64,000 nt of DNA from positions 11,068,501-11,132,500 of the forward strand of contig NC_071345.1 in assembly GCF_027744825.2 (NCBI RefSeq), given 5' to 3'. Position 1 is the first letter of the stretch, and every line of letters starts with the position of its first letter. The DNA is from Synchiropus splendidus. Taxonomy: Eukaryota; Chordata; Actinopteri; Syngnathiformes; Callionymidae. The translations under genes and the position numbers were made by a program. Under the pieces are notes generated by a model. That model was not told where the DNA came from. It did no database searches and saw only the letters and a program-made list of their open reading frames with translations. Below, one piece after another: positions 14,479 to 25,683 of the stretch.

Positions 14479-15499
14479 TCAGGTTGACCTCTGTGAAGCT
14501 GTGTTCTGGTAGATTAAGGTCAGCTGATCATAGTCCTCCTGGGGCTGAGAAGAGTCATCCATCCCTTCACCACAGAGGTCACATGACTTTATGGAACACA
14601 GCAAGCTGATCAATAAAACATAAAAAAAAAAAAAAGAGCTTCCCTTTCCAGGGCTTGATGCCAAGACTAAAGTGGCGAAAATGAAAGAAATAGCAAATAA
14701 AAAACTGAACCTCTCAACAAAAGATAACCCAAGTTATGTCATTACATGTGGGGTAAATGATCTTGAAAAGCATCGATTTGACTACTTTATCTCACTGCTT
14801 ACTCACAGAGAGGAGAGGGAGCGGGACTAACTGCAGTTGGGTTTGACTGACACATCACCATCTGATCACTCGAACAAGCTGGTTAGAGGCCCATTTATGC
14901 TCCCTTTAACAATGAAATGGCACCTATCTGTTTCAAACAACGTCACTGATGCTTGCATGCGTTGATATTGCTGTTCTCCAATATATCCAGCAGTGGGCTC
15001 AATGGAGCTACATATCGGGTAGTAACAGCAACACTGCCCCCCATGGTTGCTAGTGGTACCGCCGAAACGTGCAGAAATACAGAGGAACTGAACGCAACAC
15101 TGAGCATAAACGGGCCTTAAAAAAGTCTTTGCAGTACTGTGCATTCCACAAGAGACTATCATTTAACTCTGTGAACAACAACTCATTATACACAAACATT
15201 TTACCAGGATTTTTTCAGAATGGGCAACTGTGTCAACCTCAAAAGCTTGAAAACACAAACAACATATACCGGTATGTAAATAGCACACATATCATAGATG
15301 GTGTTTCTGATGAAATACTTCACACACCTGTTCTGCTGAATGTTTCGGGTGGTTCCTGTGCAGATTTATTACTGAGAAAGACAGGACGCATTACTACGGT
15401 ACTGCATTAGTTAAACTTTCCTCACCTTCTCTCATAGAAGTAAAAGTCTCCCACAGAAGCTACAATGACAACACCAGACAAGGTGTCAGAGAAAGAGCA
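14479..15499 (-). pseudogene. Fragment D: tail and damaged membrane exon of a CEACAM-like gene
   Basis: Recognisable pieces are exons 15328-15371 (SNKSAQEPPETFSRT), 15205-15245 (AFEVDTVAHSEKIL) and 14479-14544 (PQEDYDQLTLIYQN...). A membrane-like exon ends with a good donor at 15426. The three tail exons keep their phases. The membrane exon is eroded: a polar SDT stretch interrupts it, and the only nearby acceptor (before 15499) gives the wrong phase. No Ig or signal exon is found between it and gene E. The first tail tyrosine is replaced by serine (HSE rather than HYE), as in gene A, so the ITAM-type pair is broken. It is a decayed 3' remnant. Confidence 0.75.
14887..15119. mobile_element. 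Short inverted-repeat element, AGGCCC-ended family (copy 1)
   Basis: The left end aggcccatttatgctc and the right end gagcataaacgggcct are inverted copies with one mismatch. The interior has no coding sequence. A second copy with similar ends lies at about 30646-31139. This is a non-autonomous DNA element of undetermined superfamily, inserted within fragment D. Confidence 0.6.
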
Positions 15500-15521
15500 C
15501 TGTGATTGCGGAAGGAAGAAT

Positions 15522-16969
15522 TATAGTATAGTATAATATAGTATAGTAATACATATATATAGTGTTTGTACTTTTATCATTAAGTTTTATTTAAACACTT
15601 GTGTTCGGGAATAAATACTGACACACAAAAGAGACAATGTAACAGTAAACTCTCCTCACTAGTGGGGACTTCAGGGTCATGGTGGTACAACTGGCCTCTC
15701 CTTTTGAATTTTATTTATTTATTTATTTGATTTAGCGTCAGACTGACGTTACAACAAATGTTGCTGGAGAGCGCCATTCAAGCGTTTCAAAAGGCAAACA
15801 CAGGAGACCATGAGAGGTTCAGTATCTGTGTGGTGCTCTGAGCAAAATCCTGTCAAAGACAGCGCAAAAATAAATAAATGCTGTGTGAGTGCGCAATTTC
15901 AAGAGGTCAGAGGTCACGTAAAACAACACAACCTAAAACAACAAGCCTATAGTTTGTTTATATGATGATAACACTTTCTGACAGTTTGAGCTCATTGAAA
16001 AAGTATGAAGATAAAATCAATCCACAATATTATCGGGGGTTTTGTAAATAGGGAAATATTTTGGGAGGAATATTACGGAATGGCTGCGCTCTGATGATTA
16101 GAATTTTTTTTCATCTGAAAACCCCATTTTGTTATTACTGTGAAATAAATCAATTTAACCAATGATATGAATCAGTTTCATTTTGATTAGTTACATCTGT
16201 TCATCAGCAATTCAACCAATTCATCTGAAGATGCTGCATTCCTAGTGTTTTAACTGACACTTTGTGATCTTAAATCGATTGAAAGTATCCGCAAACAAAG
16301 TGAAGGAAACCTACATAGGAAAAGTTCTTACAAGGGGCGGAATGACTGAATGAAAATGGACTCTAAAATATAACTGAGACTGAACGGAGAATGACTTTAT
16401 AGGAAAGTGAGCGATGAACCGTGAGGCATCATGGGAGATTTCGGCCACATCAAGCTGCCCATGGTTTGCTTTTGTTTTGTCCTCTCAAGGACGCTGGTGA
16501 TGACTTGTGCAATGACCTGTCACTTGACTGTAACTGAGGAAATGTTGCAAGCCAGGGAGAAATATTGCTAAACCATGGCACTTCCCACCAGAAAGCTTGA
16601 AACCAGAGTCCTACAGTACAGTAATAAAAAAACTGACAACAATAATGGGTGTCAATGTGCTGCTTGAAACACTAGATTTCTCATCCTTTACTCCAGTAAA
16701 CTGCAACGTTCATCCTGCAGCATCTGAAAGTTCAAACCTCTTTTTGTCATTCAGACCGATTCACAGGAACACGCCATCTGCTCCTGGCTCTGATGCTCAG
16801 TCACCTTGGTGCTCCTTGAGTTTTCCCACTGCTTTCATTGCCTGTCAGCGGGTCATGCTCACTCATAAGAGCAGGCCATCTGAACGGTCCATTTTCAGCA
16901 GTGGGTGTGGCCAAGTTGACCAGCGTAGTCAGATTCAAACTGCTGACAAATGGTTGGATGGTTCCATTT
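15522..16969. other. Intergenic, 3' flank of gene E
   Basis: It contains simple tatag repeats near 15525-15555 and a (TTTA)n run near 15710. About 16498-16960 is homologous to the flank of fragment D. No exon is seen. Confidence 0.5.
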
Positions 16970-19230
16970 TCAGGTGGACCTCAGTGAAGCTGCGTTCTCG
17001 TAGAAGGTCAGCTGGTCATAGTCCTCTTCCTGGGGCTGAGGAAGAGGAAGAGTCGATCACCCAAATCAATAGTTCCTTGTCACATTATCAACATTCCTAG
17101 AGTCCACTTACATTCAGAAATATTTTAGTGCGATTAATAAGAGGTCCCACTGAAACACTTTGCACCAGTCCATTTTCAATTCCTACCACTTTTCCTCAAG
17201 CTCACCTGAAGCCATGCTTCAGGAGCTGTGCAGCATCGGTGAGCTTACTTTTCCTCATGGCTCATTCAGAGGAGAGGAGGTGTTAAATGGTGAAACCAAC
17301 TTTTGATCACCAGTATCTTTTTTTCCCTCGGCAAAAAAAAAAATGAATTCCATTTTTTTTAATCTCCCTGTTATGAAGCCAGTGGAACAGAGAATTCACT
17401 TCACCTAACAGAACACCGCCAAGGGACAATATTTCACCTGAATTTCTTCATAGTGGGAGATTTGTTCCCCCTCCAGACCTTGACAAGGAATAAAAAATAA
17501 AATTAAACACAAACATGACAAATGTTTTAGATTAGCATAAATTCCAGACTATAAAGCGCACATGAATATTAGCCGCACCCACTAAATTTAAGAAGAAAAA
17601 TAGATGTTATTCATGCATAAGTCACATCAGACAATAAGACGCGGGTGCAGTGGTGCAGTCTGCGCCGTAGAAAGGTCAGTGGCGGTAAAAAATGCATGAG
17701 GATCACTTCTAGTTTTGAAAACAGGGTCCAGCATGGAGACTGACTCCATGCAGGAGACAAACTCTTCTGAATGTGAATCATGAACTCCTCATATCTTTTA
17801 TTTACATTAAAGCGCTAAAAATGCACTGTTTTCGCCCACGTGTTCCGACACCACAGCCGGTCTCAGCTGCTGCTGCTTCTTGTCACCGGTCCTAAACAGT
17901 TCATTTTGAGCACTTTAAGGTCAACAAAACACCTGTGCTTCTGTTTGATGTGACAAAGCTCAATATTTTGGCAGCATGACACTCTGTAGCCTGTAAAAAT
18001 CCATGTATTCGCCCAACCGTGAGAAAAAAGTAGCAGCTTATAGTCTGGAAATTACAGTGAATACCTAAAACACACCTGTTCTATTGATGGTTTCAAACCG
18101 TTCCTGTGCATATTGCCTAAGGAAACAAAGCAGACATTGTTTATATATATATATATGTGACATTTTGCTCACCTTCTCTTGCAGAGGTGCACTCCTCCCA
18201 GAGCAGCTGCGATGATGATGACGGTGCTGCAGACGGCTATGATTGCAGCAATGCAGCCAGTGGGACAAGGATTTAGCTCTGTGAAAGTGACACAACAGAA
18301 GATCATGCGGTGACGTTCATGATCCATACTGCAATGGAACTGTTGTAGTGGTCTTCAGCCTGACATCTGTCAGAGTTGAACAGAACAGTCAGAATCTCTT
18401 GCAGTGATGAAGAAATAGATGTCTCTACGTCTCTCGGACAAGAGCACAAACACCTCAATTTCAAGTTCATATTTCATTGAAATTGTTGTCACTACCAAGT
18501 GAAGAGCTGCTCACCGTGAACTCTCAGCCGTGTGCTCCCAGTACTAAACCCTTGTCTGCCCAGGATCTCAACGCTGTAGGTTCCACTGTCTTCTAAAAGC
18601 AGGTTTCTCAGCTGCAGAGAACCAGATGCCCTGGAGACAGTGATCCTGCCTTGAAACTGGGGAAGAGTGTTGGTTGGGCTTATTATTTCAGGAGCATTTC
18701 CACTTGTTTCACCACTGAATTTCCACATAACAAAAGCATAAACAGTGGGTCTTTCTATCAGCGTCGTGTTGAACCACACTGTTCCTCCCACCGTGGCGTC
18801 CAAAGGTCCATCTGGTAGCACACCAGCTGCTTCATACAAACCTGCAGGAGACACGTCACGTTACTTTATGACCACCTTTGACCACCTCTTCTTCAGGAAC
18901 TGTAATGACCCTGTGTATTAGATTAGATGGCCTTTTGGTGGTCACGTGAGGACGTGAAAATTTAGTTGTTCACCTGTAGCTGTCTATAGTTGAAGAGACG
19001 CATCCAAACAACACTCAGGGAACACAGAGCGTTTTGTCTTGTAAAGATGACTTAAACCATCTCGCCCACTTTTACAGTCAGGCCAGTAAAAAAAAAAAAA
19101 AAAAAATAAATAAATAAATAAGTAAAAAAAATATATATATATTCCCATAATATCACAAATTTAGATGATATTCAAGATTCTTACCAGGATATACCAGAGA
19201 AACAATTCCAACGATTGTTAGTAGGTCCAT
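16970..19230 (-). CDS. Gene E: single-N-domain CEACAM-like receptor with ITAM-type tail
   Basis: Exons in transcription order: 19185-19230 signal (MDLLTIVGIVSLVYP), 18515-18841 N domain, 18173-18278 transmembrane, 18076-18116, 17438-17478 and 16970-17035 tail. Phases agree, giving 208 aa. The N domain reads GLYEAAGVLPDGPL and ends STRLRVHG. It has no cysteine pair at the canonical V-set positions (VWFNTTL and GTYSVEI). No Ig 2 or Ig 3 exons lie in the 236-bp intron before the membrane exon, so the ectodomain is one domain. The membrane segment is GCIAAIIAVCSTVIII, with CKRR after it. The tail reads GLEGEQISHYEEIQ then PQEEDYDQLTFYENAAS. YEEI-x6-YDQL matches ITAM spacing, and ISHYEEI also fits an ITIM; YENA fits YxN. 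The layout of one N domain, membrane segment and ITAM is like mammalian CEACAM3. Intron 4 holds a short transposon-like element. Confidence 0.8.
17538..18057. mobile_element. Non-autonomous TIR element in an intron of gene E
   Basis: Left end taaattccagactataaag and right end cttatagtctggaaattaca are inverted matches. The interior is non-coding. Related copies are seen at about 41505-42040 and from about 63640 to the window end, all with the ttccagactataa-type end and an internal ggctaata/tggctaata block. The family name was not determined. Confidence 0.65.
19081..19142. repeat. A-rich tract with (AAAT)n and TA run
   Basis: A poly-A run followed by aaataaataaat and tatatata lies in intron 1 of gene E. 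Confidence 0.85.
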
Positions 19231-19681
19231 TGAACAAAACGGTGACTTTCCGAAGAGCTAGGATGAAAAGGTAACTGTCCTCTTTTGACTTGACTTGACT
19301 TGGGACGACCGTACCCTCCTGACTGACGGTTTGTCAAGACTGGATGTTGGAGAAGTGCGCCCTCTTGTGTTTAAACGCAGAGACTGAAGTTTTCACTTAA
19401 AAATTATTACTGCATTAGTAAGCGTGAAAAATAAAAACAATAACAAGCAATAAAAAGCTTCATCATAGAGCCATCTAGTGGTACAGCATGAGCACTACAG
19501 ATAACCTTTGCTGCGTGATGACCCGGATAACTGAGCACTCTCACAAACATCTAAGGCGCCCGAAATTGCCAGCAACTAGCCAACTTACCCGAAAATATAC
19601 CAGTGTCATTTATGTTTCTTCACATTTTCCTTCATTCTAAAGATAACACTGTCTATTCATCGACATGTAACAATCCGTAGG

Positions 19682-20481
19682 TTGCAACAGACTCTCCGTA
19701 ATTTCCCCAGGTCAGTTGCAAAAGTAATTTCTTTTGTGGAGGACGTGGTCCCCTTATACAGGCCGTCAGACTTCAAGAGCCGCTTCAGACTAACAAGAGG
19801 ACAAGTGGAGGTTGGTGACAGAAATGTTCTGTATTACTTTAGTGCCTGTCATTTCCTCTTTTGTATCTTACTGTAGAACCTGTTTGGAACAACTGGCCCC
19901 ACATACCGATGTGTCACATATCGATTTTAAAGCCACAGTGTGAGAACGCCCTTGCCTTTTACAACAGGAAGCAGTTTTACTCAATCATACTGACTGCTTT
20001 TTCTGATGGTGAGCGGCACTTTTGCCATGTCAGTGTTGGTCACCCAGGCAGCTGGCATGATGCTCGAGCCTTCTGCCATACGGAAGTTGCTCAAGTCCTG
20101 CAAGACAACCCACTGCTTTTGGTCCCAGAGGGCATGCGCATCATTGCAGACTCTGCGTATCCCCTATTGCCGCAGCTGATGAAACCGTACCGCGACAATG
20201 GCCACTTAACCGGGCAACAAAAACTGTACAATAGACGGCTGAATTGTGCTCAGGCCCTGATTGAACAGGCCTTTGGCCTCCTGAAATGTAAATTCAGGAG
20301 ACTAAAGTGTCTGCCAATGAACGATGTGGGGGGCATAAGCAGGGCTGTGACTGCATGTTGCATTCTCCATAACTTGTGTTTAGACCCTGACGACAATGTA
20401 GAGGAGGGTATTGATCAGGACCCACCCTCTGATGACCCTGGAGATCCACAGCCGAGTCAAGTTTGTGACACACACACGTGA
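19682..20481 (+). pseudogene. PIF/Harbinger-type transposase, decayed
   Basis: The frame 19861-20481 carries the DDE-family core of Harbinger/HARBI1 transposases: a GHPGSWHDARAF block, IIADSAYPLLPQLMKPY and a LIEQAFGLLKCKFRRL helix, then CCILHNLC. An upstream frame (19682-19876, RSVAKVISFVEDVVPLYRPSDF...) represents an N-terminal part in a different frame. The segment that should carry the first catalytic Asp (GCIDGTH-like) is scrambled, with stops and frame changes at about 19860-19930. The enzyme would therefore be inactive. It is inserted between genes E and F. Confidence 0.75.
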
Positions 20482-20937
20482 GCTGGTGTGCTTTATGCCA
20501 CAGGGTGATGAGTGAATTGTAATACAGGTTGTCCATATTGTCTCTTAAGCATTTAACGCATGTATTACTAAAGCAAATTAAAAATGTCCAACAATGATTT
20601 TTTTTTACTCGCAGCTCTGTTACTTAATGAAGTCAAAGATGTAAAGCAAATGTGACTAAAATTTTCATCACCTTAGAGAGCACTAGATCGAATCTGTTCA
20701 ATTGTTTGTGCCACACTTTCTTTCAAATAGTAAAGTGATGTTATGGACACTGCTTATCAAACCATGTATTGCAATTGACTTTATCATCAAGACTCCTCTT
20801 TTGCCTCCAGCTCATGGTAACTGGGTTTCCAGAACTCAGGCTAAACAAACAGTGGAGCCTCAGTGGTCCCTAGAGGCAATATGGTATTCAGAAAGCGAAC
20901 CATCCAACCACTGATTAGTTTGGAATACAAGTTTTTT

Positions 20938-21560
20938 TTAAGCACATGAGTGAAAGGCAGACACAATATTGTCAAAAACAGACTTTTTTTTTTCGAATGC
21001 TCTTCCCCTTTCCTTCAGGCGCTTTGCCACTGGCATGCCTCCAGTGCCAACGTCCGCATTACTGCGTGAGCCTGAAATGTTTCCTCCATCACTGGGGTTT
21101 TTTCCGCCCCCATTTTTTTTTTTTTTTTTTTTTAGGAGCTGAGGAACACCAGAAGGGCCAGGAGCAGAGGTGGGGATGAGGGGTGTTGATACAATGGTTC
21201 CTGCTGGCACACACCCCACCGCAGAACGGCCCAACAAGTCATCCATTTGCTGGGGAACAGATGTATGGTTTAGTAAACATTGCACAGTACTCTATCACAA
21301 ATCATGCAAACCCACCACTACACTTGTGTCAAGCAGACATTAACCAATAGCCTGTTCAATGTGGGTAATACTCACACGAGATTCTTCCCCCTCCTGATGT
21401 GTGGGACCTGTCTTTTGCTCTTTTCTATGTGGTCATCAGGTTTCCCAGCTTCTTCTTGACATTTTCATCGAGGTTTTGTACCCCTCTGCTGCCAGACCCT
21501 TTTCCACTTCTTTGTAGAAAGCCACCCTGTTTCTGTAGTAGAGTTCAAGGTCAGGTCCAG
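20938..21560 (-). pseudogene. Harbinger partner Myb/SANT-like protein relic
   Basis: On the minus strand, convergent with the transposase, lie a Lys-rich and Gly/Ser-rich frame (20938-21285) and, upstream (about 21400-21560), a decayed region. That region contains a translation resembling the helix of a Myb/SANT-like domain (YYRNRVAFYKEVEKG...). Harbinger elements typically encode such a DNA-binding partner beside the transposase. Several stops and frame shifts make it a relic. The assignment rests on context more than on motif strength. Confidence 0.45.
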
Positions 21561-21639
21561 CAGCAGAAGGGTGGCTTCATGTGTAAACTCTGTAACATTA
21601 ATATTGTTCAGAATTACAGTGTGTCATCCCTATAACTCT

Positions 21640-24600
21640 GGTTCAAGCAGTAACTGTACATTTCTGTTGAGAGGAGAGAAACAGAAACGGAGTAAGGAAG
21701 AATGAGAACTAAGGAGGCGGCTGAAAAGGAAATCAAGCACGCACGGAATTTAGAATACTCGGCAACACGAGAGGAGCGAGGGTCGTGAGAGTATTACCTT
21801 GAGGACGCAGAAACAGCCATCAGGCAGCACAGACTGGGACCCAGGTGTATAAATCAGTGAAGGCTTGATCGCTCCAGCTGCGCTGCCGTGAAGCTGGAGG
21901 GAAACAAGGAAAAGGAAACAAGACAAAATAAAAGCACAGGAGAAACTGAACATGACCATAAATTTGTTTAAAAGTTTGTCAGCCACCATATTCCGTAGAC
22001 ATACGTGCATTTAAAAAGTTTTATGATGCTTTAACGTTTCACTTCTCACCAGACAATAAACAATGGGATTTAAAGCAAAGTTGTTCTTTAGTACCAGGCA
22101 ACAAATAACACTTTATTAAAAACAAATATATGTTTATTTTAATAAATAAATACTACAACTCAAGTACATTAAACACTACTGAACAAATTATGTGTAGAGC
22201 TTTCTCTTTTTGTTGATGTGAAATACTCTGAAGGAACCTGAGTTAACGTGGTGAGTTCCAGGACACACAAAACCTCACACGGTAAAACACGGCCAACCAT
22301 ACACAACACTGCTGACACAATTGCGACTTGTTGAGCCCATGAAGCCGTTTGTTAAAAAAACACAAGTCACAAGTGAGTGGTGGGGGTTCGTCTTAACAGC
22401 CACTCAGAAGCTCACACAACCGCAGGGAAAGCATATCAACCAACAGAAAACAAACTGCACAGACAAAGGCCCCACGCACTTAGTTGAACACCCAACAATC
22501 ACAACATGATGTTGCGGGACTGCAACATCAGATGGTCCCAGTATAAAATCTCACTGGTCATTTATGACTTGTCGTGTCCACTCGCGATGAACTTTGCATC
22601 AACTCACAGATACAGAGTGAATATACAGCTGATAACAATGAGCCTTTAAAACGCAGTGACGCAAGGGACTGTTGACCATTGAGTTATATGTTGAAACGGT
22701 GGGCTTGGTTCTGAATGTGTGCTCCACATTCTTCAACATTATAGCTCTCTAGCAAACTTGAACAGTCGCCAGAAATTCCATTAGGAAGTCATAAAGAGAG
22801 GAGATACAGTATGAAGAATTTGAATTCTATTTGAGCGGGAGACGCACTTTGAGGGTTTCAGTGCCCTGGAGGGGTTTTAAGTCTCAGGGAGCCACGGAGA
22901 ACTGGTATTTTTGTCCCATCTGTAATGGGAAATGTGTGATATGATATGAGTTGATAACACAAGTGACATAATGGAAATAGAGCAACAATATATATTTACT
23001 TTCAGAAAAACAGAGGTTTGTGGGAGCATTGTGACCTACGAGCAATAGACAAACTATATTTCATTACTTAGACTTGAAAAAAGGTCTTGGGTCCACATTT
23101 GCTTGGGCCTGTTAAATTTATTAAAGTCAGTCTACTGGAGCAAACAAGAACAAAGCAATGAGCAGGTGCTAGCTGACCGAGTAACAGTTAGCTAGCCACG
23201 GCGTGAGCGTAAACAATGTCCACCATATGCAACAAATAACAGGGGCGACATAAACAAAGCTGACTCCATATTTAATCCATGTCAGATTTGTTTGAGTTGT
23301 CCTGTCTTTGAACAACCACGACTATTGTTCTGTAACAGGTGTGAACCGAAATGATCCGTCACTTGGCTCCGCCACCAAATATTGTCCTCACTGCCTCATC
23401 CTTTTGCGTATTGGATAATTCCAAAAATAAAATAAAATAAATTCAATAAAAAACCTAAAAATACATTGGCAAAATCTTGATTTATACACCCTGTTTCATG
23501 AAGCCTCATACAGTGAGCACATCACTAATATTTAGGCGTAGGTCACTTGTAAAGGAGCAGTCACTCACCATGTGACTGGACATTACTCTGAGCGTCAAGC
23601 ACAAATGCTCTTTGTTTTTGATGACGCATCTCTGGAGGGAAGTTTCGCCTCCCTTACTGTACATAACTGGACTGACAGTGACGTGACAAAGCTTGACTGA
23701 CTCAGCCGGAGTCACACCCACATCAAATCACACCAATAAAACATTATTCAGCCTAATAACATGAATTCTGGCTGATATTGGCCAGTTTTGAAAGCAGGTC
23801 CAGTGTGTCCCGGACGTCTGCGATTCCTCCTTCTCCTCCTGAAGGAATGTGGCGGCCGACTGCTGCTGCACAAACACTACAGAGCTCATAAAACCGAGGC
23901 AAGACGACCCGCACTTCCTCCTCCCTGAAACCCGCACCATCATCATCCGCAGTCCTCTGCGAACAACAGTTACTTTTAGGTGTCTGGTAAACTGCCAATT
24001 TCATTTCCCATGTTGAGCGAGAACAAATCCCATTAAACGTAATTTGACGGTGTTACTGATGTGGATGGTGTTCGTCGTGGAGAATTAGAAGAGAATTAAT
24101 AATCCAGAGGAATTGATGGGAAATCGTGGTTAGGAGGAGAATTGTAAACATGTCGACTAATCTTCTCAGCGTCAGTTATGGTTCATATTTGCGGGATCTG
24201 AAATCTCATTTTGCTACGAGTCATCGCAGCCAAGTCATTCCGTGATGTGTGGCTGTCTCTCTTGGTGTCACAGGTGGGATGCGTTTGATGAACGATGACA
24301 ATGAGATGGAAGATGACTGAATGAGTGTGGTTCAATCTTCCTGACTGGATAAGTGCAGGTGGTCATCCATCTCATGAGCAAGTAAAGCCACAGCCAAATC
24401 ATCATATGGCCTCTTCGGTCTCAAATGCTGAGTGTATCAATTTTTCCGGGTCAAAAGGAAGGAAAAAGACACATGACTATAACCTGATCTTTCTGTTTGA
24501 ATGACTCGGTGTGAAGAAATTTTGTTTCTTGCTGCTCCAGGTTTGAATTCTTTGGACCGTAGCTATTTCAAGATGCTATGTATTAAACCATCTGACAACA

Positions 24601-25126
24601 ATGTGAGCAGGTTTTTGTCAGGGAAGAGGCTTTTACTGGTGTCCTGCACTCACTTGGACAATTGGTGTTTGAAGCGTGAATAGCCTGAGAAGGACCTGTG
24701 TACAACAGCGAGCAATTGTTGCACACAGTCGACTGAAGTCAAGGCTGGAGGTAACTCACTGGTGTCATGTTCACTGCTCTTCGGTTCCGGTGTCTTTTAT
24801 ATTTCACTTCCACTTGTGTCACACTGTTTTTTGACGCAATGTCAGGAACTTGTTTTAGTTTTTGTTGTTCTGACTGGAAGTGCTCTTTCCCTTACATCCC
24901 ACATTACAGCATTAACACAAGTGTTTTTGAAGCTTCTTGTTTGCTCAGCCAGGCGATTGATCAAAGGCTCTAAATCAGGCTAAAAGACTGTTCAGCTGAA
25001 TGATCACACGCCCACAGGCACTCTGGTAAGAAGGTAAACAATGGCGTCGTAAACTTCTTCAGAACGGTGTCTGGTTTGGGGCGGGAGCTGCTGATAAAAG
25101 AGTGGGAGCATCAGGTACCGGCCCAT
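21640..25126. other. Gene-poor stretch upstream of gene F
   Basis: No multi-exon gene could be built. Two overlapping minus-strand frames at about 23728-24004 are open (for example VRVVLPRFYELCSVCAAAVG) but were not recognised and have no clear splice partners. The rest is AT-rich with no recognised repeat ends. Confidence 0.4.
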
Positions 25127-25613
25127 ATGGATCCAGTCGGTGAGCTCACCTTGAAGGAGAAGATGCTGAGAGCTCTGTTGGCGCTGCTTCTATCAGGTAC
25201 TCCAGTCACTGTCTTGTTGACCGTTGAATCTCGCTGATCTTTTCTTCGTAGGTTTGTACGTCAGCGCCAATATCTTGCCACAAGGACCCCTGAATGGAGT
25301 CGTGGGTGGGAAGGTCACGTTCACCACAAGCCTCAAACCGCCAGAGCAACCCTTCGGCTCTGTCAGCTGGAACTTCAGAGACGTGATAATCATCACCTCC
25401 AGCACGACCGGCAACTTCACCACGCCTGTGTACCGCTCCAGAATCACGTTAAACCGAGACACCGGATCACTTGAGCTCAGGAACCTGATCCTGGAGGACA
25501 GCGGAGAATACACGGTCACAATCACCCCTGCTGCCGGACAGCAGGAATCAGGAAGCACGACACTGGAAGTCTATGGTGGGTGAACACTACAGTTCCTCTA
25601 CCTGTCAGCTAGA

Positions 25614-25683
<70 letters not shown>

